In this document: positions 37,854-50,600 of the stretch, in pieces | Position numbering within the stretch: the first letter of the stretch is position 1 | Layout: each line of letters begins with the position of its first letter | Translations under genes and position numbers: made by a program | Assembly: GCA_028753945.1 (NCBI GenBank) | Contig: JAPNXP010000004.1 | Location: 5,208,001 to 5,272,000 of the forward strand | Reading direction: 5' to 3' | Source: Hexactinellida sp. DTS-2022 | Taxonomy: Eukaryota > Porifera > Hexactinellida | DNA: 64,000 bases | The notes under the pieces: model-generated | The model's database searches: none | Told to the model about the DNA's origin: nothing | Seen by the model: only the letters and a program-made list of their open reading frames with translations

Positions 37854-38673
37854 AAAATTAATTATTAGTTCCCGATAATGTGACTATATTTATTAGAGTA
37901 ATTTAATATATGGCTTAACATAACAAAGAAAATTTGATACCTGAATGATTTTGTAAGAAATTTCAAGCATGGATTGCTAAATATTAGTCAATTGATTCCA
38001 AACTTAATTTAAGTTACAATCAGGCTTTCATTCAGGCAAATTTTCTGCGCGCCTAGATTAGTTTGAGCTCGCTCACACGCGCCTAATTACACATTTTGTA
38101 TTAAATATATCGGAGTATCTCTCAATTTTCCCACGCCTAGAAAAGTTTCCTTTCAAAATTACGCGCCTGGATTAACCTACAAATGGTTAAGTCCCTATAT
38201 GGTATTCTAGATAACTCAACCCAATTATTTGGGGGGAAAAATTTCGAGAATCGATGTAGTTTTGTGGAAATAGTTTTTTCTAAAAATAGACAGAAAATTC
38301 ATCCAGCCCCGCGTAAATTTGAAAGGAAACTTTTCTAGGAGCGCTAAAATTGAGAGATACTCCGATATATATAATACAAAATGTGTAATTAAGCGCGTGT
38401 GAGCGAGCTCAAACTAATTCTAGGCGCGCAGAAATTTTTGCCTGGATGAAAGCAAGTTGTCTATTATAAAACAATTGGGTGAGAATTATGAATAATGTTT
38501 GTTGTTATTATTGTTGATGTTTACGATATTATACTTCAAAATTCAACACTAATTAAACCCTAGATTAAAACCAAAACACCTAATAAACAAAATATTTTAA
38601 AGATTATACAAAAGAAAAAATGCTAAAACATAAAAAGTAAACAAAACATTCCATTTAACAACAACTGTAACTA
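37854..38673. other. Spacer with large foldback element
   Basis: Between the receptor and the cadherin; contains the foldback at 38024-38453. Remaining sequence is AT-rich; the cadherin's 3' end region has no other recognised feature. Confidence 0.6.
38024..38453. mobile_element. 430-bp foldback element
   Basis: Inverted arms of about 140 bp: GCTTTCATTCAGGCAAATTT, TCTGCGCGCC, GAGCTCGCTCACACGCG and CGGAGTATCTCTCAATTTT recur in reverse complement to 38453. The arms are richer in CpG than the surroundings. Confidence 0.88.
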
Positions 38674-41600
38674 CTAAGAGTCATTACCATCAAATTCTGT
38701 ATAAATAACATTAACTAATTGTTTGAAAGGGGAACCTAATTCCAGCAAAGTTTCAATTGGAACTACGTTAGTTAGATTCAGTTCCGAATCGCGACTTAAA
38801 GAACTTGTTAAAACCTCATCGCCCTCAGAATCACTATAACCTTTTTGTGTATCGTCATCACACAAATATGCTTCTCGTCTTAAAATTAACCCACGACACA
38901 AATTGATATCATATTTTGGTGTTTCGGCAACAACAATCTCATCAGATAGGATCGAAGGCTCTTCTGGATGTATAGTTCCGGTTCTAGTTCCGATTTGAGG
39001 TTCACTTTGTCCAGAAGCGCATGTATACGCACAAATGGTGCCATCTCTGTTGTGATCATCGCTTATATCATTTCCATAAACCTGAACGGAATATATATTT
39101 TCTTTATCAAAATGTTTGTGTCCGCAATAAATCAAAATTGCAAACAAGAATAGGATTGTAAAAAATAATATTATGAAAATAGCAATTATTAGCAAGAGTA
39201 TGTATGTAGTGAGATTATTAGGTTCGTTCGCAGGGCAAATCGATTGAAATGTGGAATCAATGCACTGACAAATAAAACCACTTTCTTCTGAAGAAAGTGG
39301 CACACAATTCCCGAAACCACATAAAGAGTTTGCACAGGCAGCTTGACAACCGGATTTGGGAATGGAATTCTGCTCAGCTGAGTGGGTAACCAATTGGAAT
39401 GCCGGGTTTGGAGCCTGCAGCTGGAATTCATTCAGTCGAATATCCTGAATACAACCATGGATACCAAGTTCAGGTCCACCAATGAAAATAGAGGAAAATG
39501 CGCCGTTCAATATATGCATAGTGCTTATTTCCAGTTCTGTTGTCTCATCATTCAAATTTAAAGTTAGAATATTGCTCTCAATATGAAAACTAATTTGATA
39601 CCAAGGAACGAGAATATTCGCGATTGTAACTGAAACTGAGTTGGTGTCGGTAGTTAGTTCCAGATGTGTAGGTGTTAGTTCAAGTTTGAGAAAATGTGAC
39701 GAATCTGTGATATTCAGTATAGTTCCGGTTAGTGAGTTCGGTAGAATTGAAACCGAAAATGAATTCAGTAATAAATTAAGATAACTCAAATCCCGGGAAA
39801 TTCTATTTTTAGCTACAATCTGAAAATAGTCACCGGATTCTAACGTAATTGATTGGACAATCTCTTCGCAACTGGAACCAAAATATCCATGGTTACAAAT
39901 GCAAAATGGACCTTCATTTGTCTCAACACAGGAAGCACGACTCTGACATTTGATTGGGTCACAAGGTTTTGAAATCTGTAATGGACACATTTCAACCGTT
40001 TGGAAATGGTATCCATTTGATAAATCGATTTGTTGTTTGTTTATAAATAAATCTTGTAAACAACCGGTGTAATTTTGTGATATTTTAAGATTAGGGTCAT
40101 TTGGTATTCCTCCTAAAAACATAGCAAAAACTCCATCAATCGAATGGTGAAAAGAATCGAATTGAATTTCACAGTTTTTGGGACAGTCATCAACACAAAT
40201 AGAAATTGCATTCATTGAAAAAGCTAAGGAAATATTATGGGAATTTGTATCGCTTATTTGTGTGTTTGTGCAATCATATATAACAAAGTTGTCACCTCCA
40301 AATGAGAGGGTTAATCGCATAATAGAATTTGTAATGTCAACAATAATAAAATCTTTATGGCCAAAATTCCGGAAATTTGTTGCAAATAAAACCAAACCAT
40401 TTCTAGAAGCGGTTGATAAACTGAAATCAATCTCTCCATTCTGATTGGGCAACACACTACCTTGAAACAGAATAAACGATTTTCCATTAAAACTAGTTGA
40501 CCGTAAAAATTCACAATTTCTACCCCAATATTTAGGTGGACAAATACATTTAAACCCAAAGACAATATCGCTTTTACAAACCCCATTTACACATTCCACA
40601 TTGTCACATGACAACGGGGTGTCACAATTAGTGCCACCAAAACCAACAGCACACAAACATTCAAATCCATCTGACATCTCAAAACATTCATATTTACCTG
40701 TACAACTCGTTTCGCGACAATATTGCACTGAAATATTACAGTTATGCCCGGTTGCACCTATTGGACACTTTATATTACAATTCTCACCAATATATCCATC
40801 TCGACATTCACATTTGAATGCACCAAATCCGTCTAAACATTCGCCAAAACCGCAAGTTTCAGTTCCACATTCGTTAATGTTAGTTTCGCAAAACTGGCCA
40901 GTCACACCGATTATACATTCGCATTTAAATTCAGTTTCAATTTCGATACAATTTCCATTGTGTCGACAAGGATTTGAGCCACACGGACCACTTTGTTGAT
41001 TTGGAAATTGGCACAAATTCCCACTAAAACCATCTAGACAACTACAAGTATAATTATAGAAACCGTGGCTACAAAATGCTTGATTTTGACATTCATTTGA
41101 AAGACAATAATTAGGCGGAAAAGCTGACAACTGGCATTCATTACCAACGAATCCTATTGGGCAATTCTCTATGCCTATAATATCAATTTCTCTCACGAAT
41201 ATTTCACAATTAATACCAATTAACCCAATTTGACATTCACAAATGTAGTCACCGAAAAAACCGCTCATACAAATACCACCATTTTTGCAAGGAAATAATT
41301 CACAAGCGTCCAACGGGTAACAACAATCCGGACCGAAATAACCCTCAACACATTCACATTTGTAACTTTGTGGTTGCATAATATCCGCAATACAAAAACC
41401 GCCATGTTGGCAAGGGTTAATATCACATGGGGTATTAATCTCATTGGTTTGAATGGAACATGATTTGCCACTAAATCCATTTGTACAAGTACAAGTATGG
41501 TTGTATTTTGATGCAGTGCAGGATGAATTGTTTTGGCAATCGATTGTGGCACATAAATCTGTTGCTTTTGTGAATGAATATTGACAATTTTCGCCGTAAA

Positions 41601-44600
41601 AACCATCACTACATTCACACTCAAAATGTGTTAATTTTTCAACACATTTTCCAGCATTTTGGCATGAATTAGTGACACAATATTCGATAGTATTTTCACA
41701 AAATTTTCCAAAAACACCTTGAGGGCATTTACAATCAAAATCTTGTAAAAGGTCAACGCATTTTCCACCATTTTGGCAATAAATATTCGCACAATCATCA
41801 ATGTTAATATTGCAATTAATTCCTCCGCTCCCTAGTGCACAAATGCACTCATAGGAATGTGAAATTTGTGGCGAAATGAAAATATTCTGTCTAGAAGAAA
41901 CACTGTTGATTGGCCCAAAATAAATCGAATTGTTACAAACACCTTGATTAGCGCAGGGTTCCAAATCACAAGGAAGGCTTTGAATTGATTTCAAACTTAA
42001 ACCAATGTCAGCGAAAATATTCCTGTTATTATAAATAGTATAAAGAACCAAGGAAATATCAGTAGAATCTTTAGTATAGAAATTGATTAAAATATTTTCC
42101 AAATTTTCTTCAATCGAAAAGATGACAATTTTTTGCGCTAAAATTGAGTCGATTTTAGTTTGGAGAATTGAAATGTTTTGAAAAATGTCATTCAATGAAT
42201 TTTGGAATAATAAACTAAAGATCTTTTCAGGAATTATATATTGGAAACTTTCTACATTAATTGTTATGTGATTAGTAACATAACTATGTATACCATCAGT
42301 TCCTATAATGTCAATTGAATAAATTCCACTAGTAAGGGAATCAAATGAAATTTGACAGTCAGAAGTTATTTCGAATTCCAATGAACCACTTATGTAACTA
42401 CAGTTTTGGAAATTATCATTTGAATCAGGATCGTCAAAAGGAATTTGAACTGAAACTCTCTGTTGTTGCGCTAAGCGAATGAAAAGATTGGAATTAGTTT
42501 CCAGAGTAGGATTGTCATTCACGTCTGAAACTGAAATTAAAATATAAGTTGAACCAAACATGCCATTTTCACTCATTGCTATAACAGTGATGTTATAGTA
42601 AGATTGGAATTCATGATCTAGAAGTTTGATTAATGATAATTTTCCATTATTAGTGTCAATTGAAAAGGTGTCAAAATTGTCTTTAATTTTATAATTCACA
42701 AGAATATCCAAAACTTGAACTTGCAAAAATTCAAAAGAATAATTTTCTTCTTCAATTTCAATTTCATAAAATTCCTGAGTGAAAATTATCCGATTTTCGA
42801 AATAATCTTCGATGGAAATTATTATTAAAATGTCAGTTGAAAGTTGAGGGTAGCCTAAATCCAATAAAGTTACATTCACAAAATATAATTTCACTCTATT
42901 TGGAATCATATTTAAGGTGATTACCCCGGTTTGGGTATCGATTCTAAAATTAGAATCATTCAGGAAATAAGTTATTTTCCCTCCATCAGGATCTAAAGCT
43001 GAAATTGTGCCTATTTCTTCACCTTTATTAGAACCAATCAAAACAGAGAATTCATTAGTGGATCCAGTATAAATAGGCGGAATCTTGTTTGTCGGTAAAA
43101 CTGTAATTGTAAAATTCCCATTTTCTTGAAAATTTAGAAAAGGATCACTCAAAACAACCTCCAAAATATAAGATTTTTCTGTCAAATAATCAATTAAAAT
43201 TACTTCACCCGTTCCAGAAATAAAAAAGGGTAAATCTGGTGTCAAAAGGTGTATTCTGAAAATTGGAATTTCATCATCGTCGAATATTCTAATTTTAGTA
43301 GCAACCGAATTATTTACGACATTGTCATAAATTCTACTGTACATTTGTTGGCAAATGAAGTATGGTGTATGGTCATTTAAATCTTCTATAAATATCTGTA
43401 TTCGTGTTGTTGTATAAAGAGATGGCAATCCATTATCACTTGATTTTAGGATCAATAAATACTTTGTTTGTTCTTCAAAATTGAATATTTTCCGTGTGTA
43501 CAAATGCCCAGTATTTTGGTCAATACGAAATTCATTGTTATTATCAAGTTCGTATTTTAAAGTAGAGTTTTCTCCATTGTCTCTATCAATAGCCGGAAAA
43601 TATCCAACTAATGTATTAATCGGTAAATTTTCAGGAATAAAAGTTTCATAAATTGGCCTTGAAAAAAATGGTGTCTCATTTATATCGGATATTTCAGCTT
43701 GTATTATTGCCTTGCCCCGATTATTATTGGAATCCCTTGCAAAACAATAGAATTCTAAAGATAAATATTCCTCTCTATCGATTTTAGAGATAGTTGTTAT
43801 AACTCCAGTTTTGTTATTTATCGAAAAATAATTAGCAGCGGTTGAAAAAGCAGAAATTTCGTAAATTAAAAAAGTATTTTCGGGCAAATCGACATCTGTT
43901 GCCCAAACAGTAATTACACTTGTACCTGGAATTATAGATTCCGGTATTTGAAACCTATAAATTTCCATCGAAAATACAGGCAAAGAATCATCAATATCAA
44001 CAACAACAACTTTTAAATTGTGTTGTGAACAAAATTTTCCATCACACACAGTTATAGTCAAATTATACTCAATTTGTGTTTCAAAATCTAAATTTTGAAC
44101 TAAACTTAAATGCCCTGTACGAATGTCTATTGAAAATACTGCATTTATATTTCCCATTATTATCGAATATTTGATTTGAAATACACTAAGTTGATCCCTG
44201 TCTGTTGCCCTTAAAACAGTTAAATCTTTTGGTGGAACAATATCCTCATTTATAGAAAGAATATTTGGAATATCATTTGCAAAAATAGGACGGTTGTCAT
44301 TAATATCTTTAATTCTAATAACGACAGAAACAACCCGTGACAGACTACAGTCAATCCCACATTTATCTTTCGCAACACAAATAAATGAATATAAATTGCT
44401 TCCCAATAAATCTTCATGATCAATCACTTTATTACTTAAAATAGAACCATCTAGCTTTATAACAAAAGGAACATAAAGTGAAGTTTCATGTAAAAAATAT
44501 TCGATTTCGCCGTTTAAACCTGAATCCAAATCCTGTGCAACTAATCGACCTACAAATGTTCTGTTAGGTTTTTCTTCATCTAAATAAAATGGTAAAATGT

Positions 44601-47600
44601 GTGATCTAAAAGTCGGATAATTGTCATTAACATCTTTCACATAAATGTAAACATAAACAAAACTTGAAGATTCGAAATTACTCGCTTGAGCTAAGATTTG
44701 GAAAAAACACGGACATGGAATTAACCTCTCGAAATCTAAATGTTGAGTTAAAGATATTTCTCCTGAAATTCCATTTATAAGAAAAGTGCCTTCGGAATTT
44801 CCTTTATACCTATTTGAAGCACGGATTGAATATATAATATAAGTGCTATCATCAGTAGATGCATTTACACGTAAAATTACTTTGTGTAAAGATTGATTCT
44901 CAAATACAGTAACTGAATATAAATTCTGTTCAAAAATAGGTTGTGTTAGTAAATCATTTTGGACAATAATTTGTATTTCAGATTTTGATTGTAAATAAGG
45001 TGAACCGGCATCTGTTGCAGAGACACTGAAAGTATAATTTCCAGAAGAAATTGAATCGATTGAGATTATAACACCATTTGTTGATTCAATAATAAATCCA
45101 TTCGCATTTATAAGACTGTACCGTATAATTCCATTTGTACCTTGATCAGGGTCAAATGCGTATACAGTCAATATTTGTGTTGATTGTATTATTTGTTTAT
45201 AAGTAACGGAGTATAAATCACGGTCAAAAGAAGGAGAATTATCGTTTTGATCTAAAATAGAAATTGTGACGCGACAAAAATCTTGTAATCCGCCCCCATC
45301 GATTGCAATAATATCCAAATTTATTTCAGAATTAAATTCAGCGTCAATTAATGTACGAATTTCGCCAACTAAAATGTTGCCATCGAAATTTGTTGTTATT
45401 ATCCCTGTTTTTGAATCGATTTTAAAAACATTTTCAATTAAACTAACATCAAAATTAGTTAGAATCAAATATGAAATTTCGCCGTTAATTCCAACATCAT
45501 TATCAAAAGCAATAATTTGTGTAACAAAAGTATTATTAGGCGCATTTTCAAGCAAATTACCCATGCAAGTTAATTGGTCAATTTTCGGTGAATTTTCATT
45601 GACATTTCCAACGAGAATTGAAATAGGCACTAAAATCGAATGAATTCCATCGGTTACATTTACGTTAAGTTGGTATGTGCCTCTCAAAGGTGGTGATACT
45701 ATATATAGAACTCCAGTATTAGTAATAGCGAAATATGTAAAATCGTTTAGAATTTTGAATTCGAGAGTCAAGTTATCTTCATCTGTTGCTGGAATAGAAA
45801 AAATATTTTGTTCGGTTGAGTTTTCTGGCAAATAAACAATGTTAGTTCTAATTGGAACTATAGGTGGATTGTCGTTTAAATTTCCGATTTCAATAATTAC
45901 AATTGAAGAACTTGATTGCCTTGGATCACCATTGTCAATTGCGAAAATTTCAAATTCTAATGACCGATTTTTTTCGAAATCAAAAGAGACTTTTGCAACT
46001 AAATCTGTTCCAATTATTTGGAAAAAAGAATTAAGAATTTCATCTTGAAAATACAAACTGAATTCTCCATTAGAACTACTGTCAAAATCGGTTACATTTA
46101 AGTTCAATACAATATCTCCTATATTGTTGTTTTCCTCGATATTTGTTTGGTAAATTTGTTTACTAAATACTGGTTTATTATCATTTACATCTAAAATATT
46201 AACAAAAAACAAACAATATTCAGTTGAATTCCCATCATTTGCTGAAATATTAAAAACGTGTAACGAAGCAAACTCAAAATCTGGCATACTTTGAATGAAA
46301 ATATTTTGTGTCACTGTTTGTATATTAATTCTAAAATCGGTCGAATTGTCTATAATTTGATACTCAATTGGAAAAGGACTAAAAGCTCGTATATAACTAA
46401 CAGGCTTGCCAAAATCAATAAAGTTTTCTTGAATATAAATCTCATAAATAGTGTGTTCGAAAATCGGTAATGTATCGGGTATATTTTGATGTACCGAAAT
46501 TGTTAAAAGTACATTTGTACTTAATGATGGAAATCCATTATCACGTGCTAGAATCGAAATAGAATAACCGGTTTCATACGAATTCGGGAATTCAACAAAC
46601 GATACTAATCCTGTGTCAGAAATCGTGAAAATATTCTCAACAGAAGATTGTAAAATATAAAATGATAAATTCCCATTTTCTCCACTATCAATGTCTATAG
46701 CATAAAACTGGTAAATTTCTCTTTGAATAGCAAAAGTAAATATGTAAGCTAGGTGTGGGGGTGTACCTAGGAAAGTCGGTTTGTTGTCATTTATATCAGA
46801 AATATTAACAAATAAAGTTGTAAACACAGTTTTGTTCAGGAAAGGAGAAAACGCGTTTAATAACAAAATATAGGATTGGGTTCTCTCATAATCAAGTAGT
46901 GAAATTAAATTTACAAAAAGTGAAGAATTTACACTAAATTCTGTATATTTAGTGTCGAAAAAGTAATAAATTTCTAACCGAACTGAAAGTAACTTTGGTT
47001 GAAAAATAATTGTATTAACCGCCAAGTTTTCTGGTAGTAAAGTTTGATAAAAATCGGACTCAAATTCAAATTGGAAATCCACATTAATAAACACCCTCAA
47101 AATAGCGATTGAAAGCCTTAATTTTGCTTCAATCAAAAGTGTATATTTGAATTGAAATTGAGTACCAAATTCTGTTATAGCATAAATATAACCTTCATTG
47201 TCAATATAGAAATGTGCATTTGGAAATATATTTATAATCGCTATACTAATATTATCAAACTGTGTAGTAGTTTGTATCCGAAAAAGCGCACCTGAATTTG
47301 GTAGTTTTATATTATAAGTTTCAGTTTCAGTTCCAAATTCAATAGTTAGTTCCGGTTTAATATTAATTGTTAGATTGACGTCATCAAATAAAGGCGGGTT
47401 TCCTTTATCAGTAGCTCGAATTGTAATGTTAATATTATGGAACTGAAATTCTGTTAGGTTCCATATTAATGTTAGATAACCATGGATTGGATTTATTGTG
47501 AAAATAAGTGGAATTCTTTGTGAATATGATTGTATGGAATATGTTATAATTCCATTTAAATCCAAGTCTGTATCGATTGCTTTTAGAATTTCATAACTGG

Positions 47601-50600
47601 AACCAATACTAGCGTTTGTGTATATATTAATTGGGTTAATTTGCGTGGGAAATTGAGGTGCATGATTCGGATTTATAATATTTATTTGTAAAATTGTTGT
47701 TCCAATTTGTGAAAATTCGATTGAGTAAACAACTAAAACTGATTGGATATAATCTGTTTGTGTATCTTCAATTGATAAATAACCGGTATTGTTTACAAAT
47801 AAGGCATTCATAGGTTTTGTAAACAAAAGTTTGTATCCAAATATGCCACTATTTACAGGTATTAGTTCGAATTCTCGATTTAAGATTGGATCAATTGAAA
47901 AGTTATAAAAAATTTCAGGAAAATAAATAGAAGGATTGAACTCTCTATAAACGTAAATTGAAACAAACAAATTTGATTCAGCCCCAAAAATATCTGTTAC
48001 TTTAATTTCAATCACAAATTCCTCATCAATTGGCGTTGCTATGAAGTATATAATTCCATAAAGAGTTATGTTTATAAAGGGATTTGAAACTGAGTAATTC
48101 AAACGGTCGAATGGGCTGTCTAAGTCATATGAAGTTAGTTGAAATATTCGTGTGTTAACTGGTTGCGAATAAGGAAGATATATTTTGAGGCTTTGATGTG
48201 AAAATTTAGGCGGGAAAATGTCTGAGGATGTTATATAAAGCTGTATATGTGCGTAACTACATATTTGGGTTAATGGTATGCAAGCTTTTGTTATGAGCAA
48301 GAGTGATTGTACTTTTTCAGAAAATCCATTTGTAAATAATTCACCGTTTTGTAACCAGAAATAAGGAATGTAAAAAGAAGAATTTGTTACTAAATATAGC
48401 TCAGGGGGTGTTGAAAATTTCCTTGTTATAATCTGACCAATCGAATGAACATAATTCGAGCGCTGAAAACTGAAATTATAAGTTTTATTCACGAAAATAT
48501 TAACATACGAAACAGGGTTAATAAAAATAGTTATTTTCATGACCAATGTTTGGCAATAATATTTCAGTTCGACACTGAATTGGTACCAATTCTCTTCCAA
48601 ATAGGAACTAACGAATATGTCACCTGTGGAACTGTCGATATGAAATGGGACATTAGCGACTGTCCGGAAATAAGTACAAGCTTCCTGAGTTTGGTTCCAT
48701 ATTCGCCCTATTTTAGTTCCAATTTGAGTGTCACTATTTATAGAAAAACTAATTTCCGATTCAAATGGTTGGTTTATGAAATCTATCCTTATGGAAGCGA
48801 AAATATATTCAATTGATTTATAAAGAAAGTAAATTGATTGGTTTATGGGAGAGTATGCAGGGGTGGTGCCAGTATAAATAAGAGATCCGTTTGCCAAAAT
48901 TTGTAGTTGTGTTGAATTTAATTTGAATTCACCATTTGGTAAGATAGGTAGCTTGAAAATATGAGAATTATGTGCTGTGCAAATAGGTAGGTTTAATTTG
49001 TAATGAAAAGGTAGACTGTGAATAGGAATAACTGAAGAATTTATGAAAATTATTCTGATATTATGAAGAGAATTGGAAATCAATTTGGAACTGTTATAAG
49101 AACTAATTTGAATCGATAGTGTCAAATTGTATGGCATAAAATAAAGTGAGTTTTTGAGAAGAATTCTTAAACCAGAAATGGTGAATAATTTCTGACTATT
49201 TTCTCCCAAAATTTGTAGAGAAAAATTAGTAGTGGAATAATTGAAACTGTAAATTACTTCATTTGAGAATTTTGGCAAATTCACGATTAATCTTTTAGGA
49301 ATGTAATAATAAACCTTTTGGAATTTGGAATTAAAAGATACATCAATAACTAAAGTTTGATTTAAATTACTATCTTTCAAACTAGTTGCCAAGACTTGAA
49401 AGAGAAATCGAGAATTATTCCTTATTTCCCGCGTAGTATAAATATTACCATAGTTACTATTGAGGGCGAATGGAATTTCAATTGTATTCTGGATTTGATA
49501 TGTGAAAGCACCAAATTCTGGTTTTATATTAGAAATTGAAGAATTTGCCGCCAAAAAGTGAAAATTCAAAGCTATTTTCTCTGTCGAAAAAGCTGAGTGA
49601 ATTTCTAATTTGAAAGGAAATATATGGAAGGGTATTGAATAAGGATAATTTGAACAAATAACTTCGAATTTATATTCACCAGGAATCGCATTTTGTAAAA
49701 CTTTTAAAACCGAATCTTCAATAAAAATCGGAAAATCTGAACTGAAAATTCCAGAAATAGTAAATCGATCCCAATTTGAGGTTGTATTGAAATCAAATAT
49801 TTTTTTCTCAACAAAAGAAGTTATAATCAAAAGTTCAATAGTAGTTTCCATAGAAGGGTATAGAAATGTATTTGGATTTTCAATTTCATTTTCAAACGTA
49901 ATTACTAAACTTGTATTATCACCTTTAGTAAACACAGTTAATTCGCCCACATAAAATGAACAGTTTAAAATCCCATTTATATCGATTGTACAAATGCTAT
50001 CATTATAAGTTTGAAGTTCAAAAATTGTCATTTTTTGTCTGTTAGTTGGTGAATAATAAAACACTGCTAATTGGTAGATAGTAGGGCATAGTGGTGAAAC
50101 CTTCAGTACAACATTATTCTGATAAAAGTTAGGAAAACGATCAAAACATTTGGTAAATCTAACTAATAAGAGAGCTTCAGAAATTAGAGAATTATTATAA
50201 GAATCGATGGCAAAAATACGAAATGTTCGTGAAATTTCAATTTCTTCTTTAGAACCTGTATATTTCCCAATCCATACACTTCCATGTTTTAATTCAAAGC
50301 TAATTGATTGGTTGTTTGTTAATTCTATTAATAATTCTGGTATATGCATATTCGTGACGTCATAATCCTGTACTGGGGTAAAAGCTATAAACTGATTGGT
50401 TGAAATGTCAGTGCATATTTGAGATCCATAAACTGGGAGAGAAAATACAGGAGCAAATTCCGATTCGTCAATTAGGTTGATAAGGAAATTTGCGGTTGAA
50501 ATTGATTGGATTATAGTTACAGAAATATTCGCGATAAATCGAACCTCGATAGTAACCAAAATGGTAGAATGGAATTCGCAATCAAATTCGGATCTTAAAG

